From the NCBI GenBank assembly GCA_950022655.1, contig OX465583.1:68645152-68709151 (forward strand): a stretch of 64,000 nucleotides of DNA. Direction: 5' to 3'. A program made the position numbers and the translations under genes. The notes below the pieces were generated by a model that saw only the letters and a list, made by a program, of their open reading frames with translations, had not been told where the DNA came from and made no database searches. The DNA is from Alentia gelatinosa. Lineage: Eukaryota; Annelida; Polychaeta; Phyllodocida; Polynoidae. Of this stretch, positions 1 to 11,085 are shown one piece after another (positions within the stretch are counted from its first letter, which is position 1; every line of letters begins with the position of its first letter).

Positions 1-1376
1 ATGATAATCTCCAAGTGTTGTGGAACACATATCTAACTTAAAAATCAGGGGTTACCATGCTAGTTTTTGATTTATAGATCCATATGATGATAACTTTATA
101 TAATAATATATAAAAATTCTAAAAAGTATTTCATCACATAGTAAAGCCCATGTAATTTTCCTCAAACTAACACAGAATATAGTGCATGCATAGTAATATA
201 TGATTAGGTTTTAAAAATCATGGGTCACCGTGCTTGTTTTTGAAGTAATTGAAGAAAACCATATTTTTCAGTACATTTCATATGTAAATCAAGTAAATGT
301 TAATAGGCCTATTTTACCTATTAAGATTGGATAAACTGGACAAAATGTAAAATTTACTCATGTAGAATTAGAATGAATCCCAAGAAACCAGTTTTGATTA
401 GTAATTGACATTATTTAAAAATCACCAGGTGGTGCCACTGTGAATTGTCGGATATGCCTTGAACACACCGAGTGACATGGCAGGTTGAGGACGTGTGTAC
501 GGCGAGCTCCCGGACCCCGCAGGTTTATTTGAAGCTGGAATACCTATGAGCACTGCAGAACCTACTGAACACGCTTGCTTGTTATTTTGCCGAGTTGACC
601 TGAATGAGAGACTGGGGTAAGGCTATGATTCTCCTACATTTTTCTGTTCCTACTATGCCTCTTTATACACCGGTAACTCCATTATCGCCTACTCGTAAGG
701 GACAACACCCTACCCATGATACAACACAGCTTCTTCTCTGATTCAAACCGCCACACAGGAAAAAAAACTTTCCACCCACCCTCCCTGAGATCTCAAAATC
801 TACGAACATAGGGTGGTTTAACCTCATAATGACTGCGTGTAACCTACATCATAGTCCTAGTTACTTATGTAATAATTCTAATCACTTTACTTCTCAGGGT
901 ACTGTCCCATTTTCCTGACCTTTGATATAATTTCCAAGTTGTAGAAACTACTTGATGCCTCCAATCATTAGGAAATATCTAGCCAGCGTACCTGGCCCTG
1001 TCCCATACAGGGCTGGGTTCCTCTGCCATAGACCTCTCCACCGGAGTCGTCATTTCATACTGCGGACACTCTGACATATATGAAAACAAAATCGAATAGA
1101 TAAATATATACCCATTTGTCTTTGCCAACCTTCAAAACAGCTGTATCTTATGTTATAACTGTGTATTTAGACATAGCTTTCCAGTGAAGCTTGGCTGGTT
1201 CTCAGGTCCAGCCATTTTGTCCAGTCTTCCTCGCTGGTTCCCTAACTGCAAAGAGCCTCACCAATTAACATAGGACAGCTGTTCACTCCTGAATGGAGAT
1301 CAGGGGTGAATACTTTACCAAGGAAATATCGACTCATAAGTCTTTCTTAACACTAATCTTTCGATCATTATAGGCA
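1..1376. other. AT-rich intergenic DNA, no gene seen
   Basis: The stretch has no long open frame. A block of about 30 bp around positions 43-72 (AAAAATCAGGGGTTACC, then TTTTTGA) recurs around 211-242 with the middle changed, spaced about 167 bp, so an old tandem duplication is likely. Otherwise I see nothing. Confidence 0.5.
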
Positions 1377-1520
1377 TTTTTATCTCACCCCTGTTATTTT
1401 TGTCCCATAGACTTAGCTTTGGGAACTTGTTCTCCGTGTTCCTACAAGTATTGCAATCCGTTCTCCATGGTCCATATCCTGTGTATCGTACATTCTGTAA
1501 GTGCTCAGGGGTGAGATAAA
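1377..1520. mobile_element. A unit (TTTATCTCACCCC family) of the bipartite palindromic element
   Basis: It begins TTTATCTCACCCCTG and ends CAGGGGTGAGATAAA, a terminal inverted repeat of about 15 bp. The interior (CCATAGACTTAGC, GGGAACTTG, then CCGTTCTCCATGG) matches, in the opposite orientation, the unit at 20236-20378. No palindromic partner directly abuts this copy. No open frame, so it is non-autonomous. Confidence 0.65.
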
Positions 1521-1621
1521 CGTTCCTTAAATCAATTCATTACTCGTAATTCTCTTCTATCATGACATAAAATCATCCCAGATATATCACCTTTTTGTAC
1601 ATTTAAATATCCACATAAATG

Positions 1622-1725
1622 ATATACACAATGATGACTGGTTTTTATGTACGAGTGGCCGTAATCTCCGAGTAGTTGACTCGTATACAAAACCGGTCGT
1701 GATTGTATTTATCACCCTCCTATAA
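1622..1725. mobile_element. Truncated palindromic B unit (GTATACGAG arm family)
   Basis: The left arm (ACTGGTTTTTATGTACGAG, then GGCCGTAATCTCCGAGTAG) is followed at once by the end of the right arm (CTCGTATACAAAACCGGTC). The conserved centre and the inner part of the right arm are missing. Compare the full copy at 11476-11639. It looks like a deletion across the hairpin axis. Confidence 0.6.
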
Positions 1726-1941
1726 GATTAATAACAAATCTATTGCAATAAAAATGTTTCCGTAAGACATTTAGTTCCAGACGTCATAGCGCTCTCAAGC
1801 ATGGCAGTAATTCGGTGTAGACTTACATCAATAATATAGTTCGCCCTTTCCCCATGATCGTAGCATACAAAGCATGTTATGACAGTGATTTCTGATAGCA
1901 AATGAGATTATCGTGACTGATCAAAAATATTTGACATAGAA

Positions 1942-2101
1942 TGAACATCCAAGAAACTTATTTTGAAGTACATGATAATTTGACCTCATTATGGATATAA
2001 CTTTTCCCCGGAATCTCGTGGTAGCTGATTCCAGGTGCTCTATACATTTCCTATGAAGACTACATATTTGCTGGGTAATAAATAAATAAATAAATAAATA
2101 G
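1942..2101. mobile_element. A unit (GGGTAATAAA family) ending in an (AAAT)n run
   Basis: It shares CAAGAAACTTATTTTGAAG, TGATTTGACCTCATTATGG, CCAGGTGC and TATACATTTCC with the units at 11082-11205 (reverse), 54579-54801 and 55540-55732. Its last bases, GGGTAATAAA, run directly into about five copies of AAAT, so the microsatellite appears to have grown from the element end. Confidence 0.6.
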
Positions 2102-2464
2102 AAAGCTACTGTTTGTAAGAAATGTGGGACATACTTAGCCTTGGTCCAACAGTATATGGGTCAGCACAGAAAAGCAGGGTTGTGGGTTAGGGAGGAGGAG
2201 GCTTAGTAGAGAGAGCCAGATTTAGGGTTGGGTGAGCGTTGCTCACCAGCAAGGCTTTGGGTGTCCAAGGATGACTGATGATGGCTGGAAGAGGGCTCAG
2301 TTTCAGATCTAGTTTAGTTGGCCACCGGGTTACCTTAGCTTCCAGGATCTGCCTGTTATCTGGCTCTTCTACCTATCATGCTTCATCTGTTATCTGTAGT
2401 TAACCATGGCACTCGGTCACTGACCGCCAAGGTCATCCGATAGTCAAGGTCAGGCGCCAATGAA
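2102..2464. other. Unassigned intergenic DNA
   Basis: No open frame, tandem repeat or match to other parts of the window was noticed here. Confidence 0.4.
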
Positions 2465-2467
2465 GGG

Positions 2468-2837
2468 CCAGGGGCCTGTTTAATGATCCAGGCTCCTACA
2501 TGTAGACCATTTTCTGTATGCCACAGAAACCCAGGGACGATATGGGTAAACTTACTTCAACACTTTTGGATGAAATTATGGAGGTTGATATTGTCTTAGC
2601 GATCAGACTTAAATAGTCTGAAAACTACCGAAAAATTGGTTGAGTTATCTGAAAAAAGAAGTGAAATGTCATGTAACTACAGCGCAACGAGAGTTACGCT
2701 CAAAACGGTGTCTTTTCATCGATTTATCACCCAGTATAAATAAAATACTTCAGAAAAATATCATTAAACAATAACCCTTGTACATGTTACAGATAAGGGT
2801 CTTCATGTACCACCCTAGGTTACTAAACGTCCCAGTG
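2468..2837. mobile_element. MITE with GGGGCCYGTTTAAT ends
   Basis: The left end is AGGGGCCTGTTTAATGATCC. The right end reads ACCCTAGGTTACTAAACGTC, its imperfect inverse. The internal blocks CTGTATGCCACAGA, CCAGGGACGATATGGGT and CCCTTGTACATG recur at 4853, 14680, 34323, 36297 and 47786. No coding capacity. The termini suggest a Harbinger or ISL2EU-like DNA transposon, but no target duplication is clear. Confidence 0.55.
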
Positions 2838-3634
2838 GTTGCTTCCTGAAATCAGTCCAGGATATAGCTTGGGGAAATCAACTATTTCCTATTATATGTT
2901 TTCAATACAGAAAAGGGAGTGCAATTATTCCCAGTTTTATATTTCCTGTGGTATTTCATTTCCGTCTGATTTATAATATTCAGAGAAAGTTTCTGTCGTC
3001 GGAAGAAGGCTTGCTATGAAACCCGATGGTGACTATTTTCAGGGATTACTTTAGGAACCCTTCCAAGGTCACTTCAATTTGGTGATATATGGGAGTCTTA
3101 TGCTTTGATTCCACCAGACTAGGGTTTCATCGGAAACTTTCTAGTTTCTTGGGAATAGATAGAAGAATATCATGCACTATTGTTACATGGTGAATGTTCC
3201 AGTGCGGTAAATCGCAACAGCACCAAAAAGGTCGGGCGCTTATATATATGATATCTCTCGATTTTTTTCCCGATCCCGCCCGATCCCTATTTCGGCAGGT
3301 TTCGGCAGAGATCAGTTACCCGGTGGAATCCACTCTTTAAGACAAGGCTTGTTATACTTGAGACATTGTAAGATAAGCATCATTAAGTAGGTCATTGCCT
3401 ATTGGGATCTGGGATAATACATGGAAACTGTTCCAGCGTGCTCGCGTCAATAACTGGGTGAGGTTATGTAAACGCGAGTATATATGTAACAACCGAGCGT
3501 GATGACCGAGACCATCGAGCAGCCAGCGCGTGGAAAAGGTCAGGGACAAATACCGATAACACGGAACAAGGCGATGGGCCAAGCAAGGTCAACGAAGATC
3601 AATGAAGGTCATCCATGAGCTGTGAGCTTCCACT
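2838..3634. other. Unassigned intergenic DNA
   Basis: A 76-codon open frame on the minus strand near 3352-3582 has no recognisable domain. No repeat partner was seen for this stretch. Confidence 0.4.
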
Positions 3635-4155
3635 AGACTGGCTCCAGTCCCTGCATCCTATGGCTACCCTCCTCATTGGGATACAGGGACTGGTATAATC
3701 GGTAATGGTGTTGGATTTCTGGTGCTGTTTATTTCCAGCATTCCCAACACCCTCCAAACAAATATCCTGGCTACTGGTCAGGATAAATGCTGGGAGATTG
3801 AAACCCCCTCACTTTGATCTCAATCGAGACAGAATCAGGAGCAGGCGAATTTTATTGCTATGAGAACACAGGCGGCCAGGGAACTGGAGGAGGGGAGGGG
3901 GAGGGGTAGGAGGAAGTATAGAGTTACAGGGAGTGGCTTGGGGCCATAAACAGGAGATTTGGTTCATAGTGAACAGGTCTTTGATTCATGGGCCAGCCAG
4001 AGAAGGATACATACTTTAATGAACTTTATTCTTATTGTGTTTAATCAGAATCTGAATACGTGACTACGGGTTTACACTGTTGGAAAAAATTTTTTTTTTT
4101 ATTGTGTTTAATCAGTTAATGAATGTTCATAATCAAAGACTTGAGCAAGTCTAGG
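3635..4155 (+). repeat. Dispersed repeat, copy 1 of an inverted pair
   Basis: Starting AGACTGGCTCCAGTCCCTGC, this copy matches the reverse complement of 9466-9882 over most of its length. Shared blocks include CATCCTATGGCTACCC, CAGGGACTGG, TATAGAGTTACAGGGAG, AACAGGAGATTT and AATCAAAGACTTGAGCAAG. It also holds an extra A/T-rich insertion around 4084-4110. The identity of the element is unknown. Confidence 0.65.
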
Positions 4156-4852
4156 CCTCCTCAAACCAGCTGGGATTTCTCTGTGAGACACGGCTATTCA
4201 ATCTCCCCTGGCTGTGTGTGTCTTGGCCAGGAGTGAGATTTCCCACGATCGATGCCAATCATTGGCGGTGGTCAAAGCTCCGTGCTGCTGTCGTAACAGA
4301 CGGTTCTGGGAGGTGACCATCATCCACAGGCCACGTGCCCTAATCCTCCACCCACACACGTACCCCAACGATACCATTCAACCCGAGATTGAGACTCCAA
4401 TGGGCTAACTCAAGGCCCATAACCAACCCCTACAGTGAGACCCATTTGACGGCCACGGAGACTTAAACCCAGATGCTAGGTTTTTTTGTATTTGTCCTAT
4501 TTTGAACCCGGTGAGGTTCATGATTCCCATCGTGTGAATTCCACTTAATCAAAATCTCATAGGGTTCTGTACCTCAGTAGGAGAGAAGCAATTGCAGGGG
4601 GATTTACTTTTCTCAGGGAAATAGAACCCTACAATATGGGCGAAGAGTTTGTGTTCCAGTACAGAATTTGTACTCAGACAAACACCCTGTGGGGTGCAGG
4701 AATCACAGCTCAATCCCACTCAATTCAGACGAAGATATTATGTTCGAGTACAGGATCCCAGCAGGATTTGACTCAGACAAAGACCCTGTGAGGTACATCG
4801 TGTGAATCCCACTTTAAGAACATTAGAGGCGTACACGGAGTACAGGATGACC
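4156..4852. other. Intergenic DNA with a degenerate internal duplication
   Basis: Blocks like TTCNAGTACAGRAT, then ACTCAGACAAA and ACCCTGTG recur at about 4651-4700 and 4742-4800. A similar GGTGAGGT-TCATGATTCCC phrase lies near 4510. This looks like an old tandem duplication with a unit near 90-100 bp. No gene seen. Confidence 0.4.
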
Positions 4853-5074
4853 AGGGGCCCGTTTGATAATCTAGCATCCAACATGTAGACAGCTTTCTGT
4901 ATGCCATAGAGACCAAGGAACGATATGAGTGACTTTTACTCAATACTTATGGATGACCTTATGGACCGTTGATACTATCTTGGCAAACTGATTTCAATAT
5001 TATTAGATAATAACCCTTGTACAAGGTACAGAGAAGGGTCTTCATGTACGATCCTAGATTATCTAACGACCCCC
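4853..5074. mobile_element. MITE with GGGGCCCGTTTGATAAT ends
   Basis: Same family as 2468-2837. The left end is CAGGGGCCCGTTTGATAATC and the right end GATCCTAGATTATCTAACG, followed by ACCCCC. It contains CTGTATGCCATAGAG and CCCTTGTACAAGG. Length about 220 bp. Confidence 0.6.
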
Positions 5075-5117
5075 AGGTTCTAGGAGACCCTGTAACCAAA
5101 CCTTAATATTTGTTGAA

Positions 5118-5342
5118 GTAATTTTTAAGGGGATATTGTGTCATGCAATCGCCGAGTTCGGCTATACAGCCGTTCTTCCACTTGGCCCTAGACACCTACT
5201 CCTCATTCTTATGGCGGGTGTTAAGCCGAATGGGCAATGGGTACCATTTTTGTGTAAGTTTTTAGTATGACCCGACTGGGGTTTTGAACCGAGGACCTCC
5301 CATGGTCGAGGCGAACACCCCTACAACTTGGCCACCGAGCTT
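5118..5342 (-). mobile_element. tRNA-derived SINE (minus strand)
   Basis: Read on the minus strand it starts AAGCTCGGTGGCCAAGTTG. An A-box-like TGGCCAAG is followed about 45 bp later by a B-box-like GGTTCAAAACCCC. The body (GGTACCCATTGCCC, GTTAACACCCGCCAT-like, AATGAGGAGTAGG) and the tail (AGCCGAACTCGGCGATTG, ATATTCCC-like) match the copies at 36865 and 46281. Confidence 0.8.
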
Positions 5343-5543
5343 AACCCTTTCATTATGCTACCAAATACACACCCTGAAATATGCCGCTGCCGTACCATTT
5401 TCATCCCTGTAGTACGCTAGCACTTTTCATAATATCTACAGTGACTTCATTACATCACACCTCCATGGTAATCCAAAATAGTTAGGATTTTATATCATAG
5501 TTAATATATTGACTGATATAGTTTTACATAAGTTAATAAACAT
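5343..5543. other. Unassigned AT-rich DNA
   Basis: Short spacer between a SINE and a retroposed poly(A) end. Nothing specific seen. Confidence 0.3.
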
Positions 5544-5830
5544 TTTTTTTTTTTTTTTTTTTTTTTTTCAAATTCTTTTTATTGGTTTCTTTGGAGTACA
5601 GGTCTAGGATCATATGGGAAAATCCGTGTATTTGTTACGACAACCAATAAAAAAAAGGTTCAAACCTCAACTGGAAACAATTGATTTTCTTGGTTTAAAC
5701 CTTCCCCTAGAAATGGGTTATGTATACTAAATTCGGCATAATTTTACAAACATAAAACTAAAACAAGGAAAAAATAAAGAAGGGGGGTCTCACTCGAGCA
5801 TCTCCTGTCCCTTTACACAATATCCCCTTA
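5544..5830 (-). mobile_element. Retroposed 3' end with poly(A), minus strand
   Basis: A run of about 25 T is followed by CAAATTCTTTTTATTGG. On the minus strand this is an AATAAA signal about 12 bases before a poly(A) tail. That layout is typical of a reverse-transcribed RNA copy, either a LINE or SINE 3' end or a processed transcript. The parent is not recognised, and the distal boundary is a guess. Confidence 0.45.
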
Positions 5831-5892
5831 AAACATTATCAATATAGTCGCATTATTTCATTAGAAAATAGCATTTGCTTAAATTTCGGAAA

Positions 5893-6340
5893 TGATGCCT
5901 CAAGGCATCACAGCGTACTATGTCCGGGAATGCCTCCAGGCATCACAGCGTACTATGTCCGATTATGCCTCCAGGCATCATAGCGTACTATGTCTGGGAA
6001 TGCCTCCAGGCATCGTAGTGTATTATTTCCGGGAATGCCTCCACGCATCATAGTGTACTATGTCTGGGAATGCCTCCAGGCATCATAGCGTACTATGTCT
6101 GGGAATGCCTCCAGGCATCATAGCGTACTATGTCTGGGAATGGCTCCAGGCATCATAGTGTATTATGGCCGGGAATGCCTCCAGGCATCGTAGTGTACTA
6201 TTTCCGGGAATGCCTCCAGACATCATACCGTACTATGTCTGGGAATGGCTCCAGGCATCATAGCATACTTTGCCCGGGATGCCTCCAGGCATCATAGTGT
6301 ACTATGGCCGGGAATGCCTCCAGGCATCACAGCGTAGCTT
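5893..6340. repeat. 35 bp minisatellite, about 13 copies
   Basis: The unit is TGCCTCCAGGCATCATAGCG followed by TACTATGTCTGGGAA. Copies begin at 5931 and 5966 and continue at 35 bp steps. Each unit contains two small dyads: TGCCT-CC-AGGCA and CATAG-CGTA-CTATG. Confidence 0.9.
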
Positions 6341-6690
6341 AAGGGTTAACAAAAGCCGTCTCTGGTCTTCTCTTTCCGCATAATGCAGATGCCCTTCTGA
6401 GTGGGGCTCGTGTAGGAAACAGCCGTAAAGACGGACTCTCCATGTAAATACTCGTCGAGCGGTCATATATTTACGACCCGCTGGATATTTATGGGGTCGA
6501 CGGACCGCCATTTATTACCAATTTACATCTCGGGTGGAGTTCTGACGGGCGCCTGTGTATAGACCTGGCACCCGACGACGGACTCGCGCCGGCCATCAGG
6601 GAAAGGTTAACGGGGGCGGACCGACGAGCCACCGGCAGCGACTTGGATATGAGCGGGGATGTGGGGCCCTTTTGTGCCTGCTTCCTTGGG
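6341..6690. other. GC-richer spacer between two minisatellites
   Basis: Single-copy sequence with several CpG (GCCGTCTC, GACGGACTC, CGACGACGGACTCGCG). No gene is recognised. The minus-strand frame that crosses this spacer from the neighbouring array is repeat-derived. Confidence 0.35.
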
Positions 6691-6699
6691 ATAGCCCGT

Positions 6700-7880
6700 G
6701 TAGGGTGGCGACCAGTGGGTCGGGGGAGGGGGAGAGGGGAGCAGGGGCAGGAGATGCGAGAGTGGCTCCTGACAAGGGAATGAGGGTGCGAGGGGAGTAG
6801 GGGCTGGGGGGATGAGCAGGGGGTTTGGGATTGGGAATTGGTATCTGACTGGGGAATAAGTGTGAGAGGGGAGTAGGGGGTAGGGATGGGGGAGTGGCTT
6901 CTGACAAGGGAATGAGGGTGCGAGGGGAGCAGGGGTAGGGATGGGAAAATGGTTTCTGACTTTGGAGTGAGGGTGAGAAAGGAGCAGGGGGTGGGGAAGG
7001 GAGAACGAGAGTGAGAGGGGAGCAGGGGTTGGGATGGGGGACTGGCTTCAGACTGGGGAATGAGGGCGAGAAAGGAGCAGGGGGTGGGGATGGGAGAGTG
7101 GCTTCTGACTGGGGAATGAGGGTGAGAGAGGAGTAGGGTTTGGGGATGGGAGAGTGGCTTCTGACTGGAGAATGAGGGTGAGAGAGGAACAGGGGGTGGG
7201 GATGGAGAGTGGCATCTGACTGGGGAATGAGGGTGAGAGAGGAGTAGGGTTTGGGGATGGGAGAATGGCTTCTGACTGGGGAATGAGGGCGAGAAAGGAG
7301 TAGGGTTTGGGGATGGGAGAGTGGCTTCTGACTGGGGAATGAGGGCGAGAAAGGAGCAGGGATTGGGGATGGGAGAGTGGCTTCTGACTGGGGAATGAGG
7401 GTGAGAGAGGAGCAGGGTTTGGGGATGGGACAGTGGCTTCTGACAGGAGAATGAGGGTGAGAAAGGAGTAGGGTTTGGGGATGGGAGAGTGGCTTCTGAC
7501 TGGGGAATGAGGGTGAGAGAGGAGTAGGGTTTGGGGTGGGAGAGTGGCTTCTGTCTGGAGAATGAGGGTAAGAGAGGAGTAGGGTTTGGGGATGGGAGAG
7601 TGGCTTCTGACTGGCGAATGAGGGTGAGAGAGGAACAGGGGGTGGGGATGGAGAGTGGCTTCTGACTGGGGAATGAGGTTGAGAGAGGAGCAGGGGTTGG
7701 GGTGGGAGAGTGGCTTCTGACTGGCGAATGAGGGTGAGAGAGGAGCAGGGGTTGGGGTGGGAGAGTGGCTTCTGACTGGGGAATGAGGGTGAGAAAGGAG
7801 CAGGGGGTGGGGATTTGGGAGTGGCTTCTGACTGGAGAATGAAGGTTAGAGAGGGACAAAGAGATTGGCTTCTGACTACG
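6700..7880. repeat. 56 bp purine-rich minisatellite, about 19 copies
   Basis: The unit reads GTGGCTTCTGACTGGGGAAT then GAGGGTGAGAGAGGAGCAGG then GTTTGGGGATGGGAGA, with starts at 7098 and 7154. The plus strand is heavily purine-biased. The 481-codon minus-strand open frame is a Ser/Pro-rich readthrough of the array and is unlikely to be a gene. Confidence 0.9.
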
Positions 7881-7934
7881 CTGGACCACTGTGCGCTTGG
7901 CTTCGTTCACTCCATCAACAACTAATCCAACCAC

Positions 7935-8045
7935 CGCGGAGGAAGTGACAATAAAGCTTGCGCGCGAACCCGGAAGCTACCCAGTCATAGCGGGATCGCA
8001 AGAATAGGCCGGTGGTGGCGCCACCGTCTGGAACAGTCTTGGTGG
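7935..8045. promoter_or_regulatory. Possible ETS-type regulatory island
   Basis: GAGGAAGTGAC (about 7940) and CCCGGAAGC (about 7969), two ETS-like sites about 30 bp apart, lie in CpG-containing sequence (CCGCGG, GCGCGCG). No TATA box or downstream coding exon is identified. Motif evidence only. Confidence 0.2.
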
Positions 8046-9054
8046 GTTTTGACACAGCTGTGGTTATGAAGTACAGCCTTACACTGGCCGCCAGAGCTAC
8101 AATACGTTACCTCTGGTCGGGTTAAATCCATGGTCATCTTGACCTACTATATCTCTATGCGCTTGACACTCTCAGTCCAGATTTTTGAACTTACCTCGAC
8201 CTATGGTTGGAGAATGTGTAAATTCTCACTCTTGAAGCTATTTTTCCATAGTCATATTTCCTTTTGTGTGTCTTTTGAATAAGATAACCATAAAGGTAGA
8301 CTTTATCATCAAATCTGTGAGCTATGAATATTTCTTGATAAGTATTTCAGCTCTCAGAATCCACTGATAAAGAAAGTTGCTTGGTTTAAGAGTGACAATT
8401 CGTGGACACGAACAGTGTTTAACCATACCAACCTCTAAGTTGGAACAGAGTGTAGACAGAGGTGGTAGCCAATCTAGTACAGCTTGTGCTCAAAGTCTTA
8501 TTTTAGACCATGAATGGCGCCAAAACTAAGATATAGGTACTGTTATCATGAAGATAGCAAAGTTTTAGTATCATCATAATAAACAGTAGGTCAATGACTG
8601 TCCTTGTCCCAATCCCCAGACGCTTCCCTCCCCCAAATCCCCAAGGCGTTTTCTATTTCATTGGCCAAAACGTGTTTCAAATAGGATTTCAACTTCTAGC
8701 TGAGCCATATTTAAAAATCCACAGTGCACTCAACCCTGGCTAATACAACACTGCCGACACAGCCAGCTTATGGGCTTCCTCCAGGGTTTTTATCAGTGGT
8801 AGACGCCACCCACCGCACGCGTGCGTGAGTAGAACAGACTCTCATCTTCTTCAGTGCAACATGGACAACCAACATGCCAGGAAAAGGCTCGAAAACAGAG
8901 ATGACTAGGAGAAAATGGTACGTTCATCATTGATGAATGAGCGTGCAATTATAAATGAATAGCATTTAAAAGGTTCGGGTTGCATTTAGTCTATGGATAG
9001 TTTTCTGTAACCATCTTGCACTCATTCAACTTGCCATTTCTGCAACTGATTGAG
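8046..9054. other. Unassigned intergenic DNA
   Basis: No open frame over 60 codons, no repeat structure and no match elsewhere in the window was found. A CpG-containing phrase CGCACGCGTGCGTG lies near 8815. Confidence 0.4.
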
Positions 9055-9215
9055 TCTAGGATCCGCATATATGAAACACCTGTGGGTCAATGAGGTATTT
9101 CGGTCTTGAGTGATTGATTATAGTCAGCTGGGCATGCCACTGAGGCCCTGAGACACTGGCACTCTGCTACTTTCACAATATCACAGTGAATAGCACATTT
9201 ATAGTGAAGGGATCG
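9055..9215 (-). repeat. Dispersed repeat, reverse copy
   Basis: It is the inverse of parts of 38128-38335 and 43228-43445. Shared phrases on the plus strand here include TATTTCGGTCTTGAGTGATTG, CAGCTGGGCATGCC and CAGTGAATAGCA. The unit is about 200 bp and its class is unknown. Confidence 0.5.
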
Positions 9216-9465
9216 TTTTCCTCTTTTTTTCAGCAAGCTGGTAGTCCATGTGAGCACTCCAACCTTTAAGCAACATATATAGAGTAATATAGTATGTATT
9301 TAATAAAACTCACCAAATATGTGATGGGAAAGGGTAAGAAAAGGAACACAAACCAAAGTGAACGGAAAACTAGGAGTGTTTGTGAGGGAGAGGACTGGGC
9401 CATTCACCCATTTGACGAGTGAGTCACCACTATCAACGTCTGCCATGCATACACCCAGGACATTA

Positions 9466-9882
9466 GACTTGCTCAAGTCTTTGATTATGAACATTCATTA
9501 AATGATTAAAGACAATAATAATAAAATTCATTAAAGTATGTATCCTTCTCTGACTGGCCCATGAATCAAAGACTTGTCAACTATGAACAAAATCTCCTGT
9601 TTATGGCCCCAAGGCACTCCCTGTAACCCTATACTTCCTCCTACCCCTCCTCTAGTTCCCTGACTGCCTGTGTTGTCATAGCAATAAATTTCACCTGCTT
9701 CTGATTGTGACCCGATTTAAATCAAAGTGAGATATCCTGTCCCGTAGCCAGGATATCTGTATGGAGAGTGTTGGGAATGCTGTAGCTAAACAGTGCCAGA
9801 AATCTAAACCATTACCGATTTTACCAGTCCCCGTATCCCAACGAGGAGGGTAGCCATAGGATGCAGGGACTGGAGCCAGTCT
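9466..9882 (-). repeat. Dispersed repeat, copy 2 of an inverted pair
   Basis: Inverse of 3635-4155, ending GGATGCAGGGACTGGAGCC. The two copies face each other about 5.3 kb apart, and both have diverged with small indels. Confidence 0.65.
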
Positions 9883-10390
9883 ACCAGGACATCTACACTA
9901 CCACACCCCCCTTGAGGGGCACCACAAGGTGTGTTAGCGTAGCTCTAAAATATATGGTACCGGCATAAATGCTGCACTGGTGGAGGCTGCAGTGAAGGAG
10001 GGGTTGCTCACATCATTTTGTGCTCGATCAATCTAGATTATCCTAAAGGAGAAAGACATGGGCGATTGGTACACGCACCGTAACATCAGTGGTCGGATCT
10101 GGAGTCCCATATGTACGCCTCTTGTGCTGCCGTATATCACGCTATTTATGTGTTCCTATAACTAGGTTTTTACAGCATCTCTCTGTAGATCTAAAGCTTT
10201 GACTCTCCAGGGATACACACGTCGCTCGTCCTTTCAATCATCGAATCAATAAAAATTAGGGAAATTTCTTCTTCTTAATTATGTGTGTGAAGAAGGGCGA
10301 TTTCCTCCCAGCACCTATAAGTACGAGTGCAAAATTTATTTATCTTTTCAAAAGATAAAATCGCAAACAGCACATCATTTATCGGTCTAG
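9883..10390. other. Unassigned intergenic DNA
   Basis: No repeat or gene recognised. Only spurious short frames are present. Confidence 0.35.
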
Positions 10391-10397
10391 ACCTTGA

Positions 10398-10399
<2 letters not shown>

Positions 10400-10473
<74 letters not shown>

Positions 10474-10482
10474 TATATATAT
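10400..10482. repeat. (TA)n microsatellite
   Basis: An almost pure TA run directly adjoins the left end of the palindromic unit at 10484. Confidence 0.95.
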
Positions 10483-10483
10483 T

Positions 10484-10640
10484 GGCTATAATGGATGGTT
10501 TTGTGGACAGGCGGCCGTAAACCATAAAATGTTGGCGCGTAGTAATACACGAGCATCAGCGAGTGTATTACGACGTAAACCTTGAGTGGTTTACAGAGCC
10601 GCCTGTTCACAAAACCATCCTTTGTTGTATTTATTATCAA
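10484..10640. mobile_element. Palindromic B unit (GGTTTTGTGGACAGGCGGCCG family)
   Basis: The left arm GATGGTTTTGTGGACAGGCG, then GCCGTAAACC, pairs with a right arm GGTTTACAGAGCCGCCTGTT, then CACAAAACCATC. The centre is CACGAGCATCAGCGAGTG, the CTCG-N6-CTCG core read inverted, with one base changed. It is followed directly by the A unit 10630-10820. Confidence 0.8.
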
Positions 10641-10820
10641 TCTTGTCCAATTGATTAAACCCAGGAATTGACATGTTTAGGCAATATCCATATTTTTTTC
10701 ACTCTATTCTCCTATACCACATTTGAATCCGTATACCACGGTTATTTAAACAATGGATAGTGGTTTACACATTCTCAATGGCTACTTTGTATACCATGGG
10801 TAATATATCCGAATATAAAA
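10630..10820. mobile_element. A unit (GATAATAAA family)
   Basis: It starts TTTATTATCAATCTTGTCC and ends TTTGTATACCATGGGTAAT. It contains GTATACCACGGTTATTTAAA and GGATAGTGGTTTACACATTC, shared with the units at 22070, 27309, 36560 and 51341. Confidence 0.65.
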
Positions 10821-11023
10821 TATATTTTGGTGTGACTATGTTTATAGAACATTCCTAGTTAAACGCAAAAAAGAAACTCTGGGTGAATTTAGACACCACT
10901 CTATTCCCGCATGGGGAAAGCTTGCTTCACGTGTTAGTTACGTGTAAATCGCAAGTTACGTGTCCCTGCACGTGATTTCCCTCACTCGTTACATCCTTCA
11001 TTACGTTACGGCCCCTCGAACAA

Positions 11024-11085
11024 GACACCCTGCTGTACCCCCTGCTGTACACCCTGCTGTAGTTCCCGCTGTAGCCCCTGCTTTA
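11024..11085. repeat. 12 bp tandem repeat, 5 copies
   Basis: CACCCTGCTGTA-type units run straight into TTATTACACACC, the end of the neighbouring A unit. This is another tandem array seeded at an element end. Confidence 0.75.

Noticed and set aside
5893..6340. CRISPR-like array of regular 35 bp repeats
   Set aside because: Units are directly adjacent without unique spacers, in a eukaryotic context. It is a minisatellite.
6489..7934. 481-codon minus-strand open frame, Ser/Pro-rich
   Set aside because: It coincides with the 56 bp minisatellite and shows its periodicity. There is no domain, and overlapping frames are also open.
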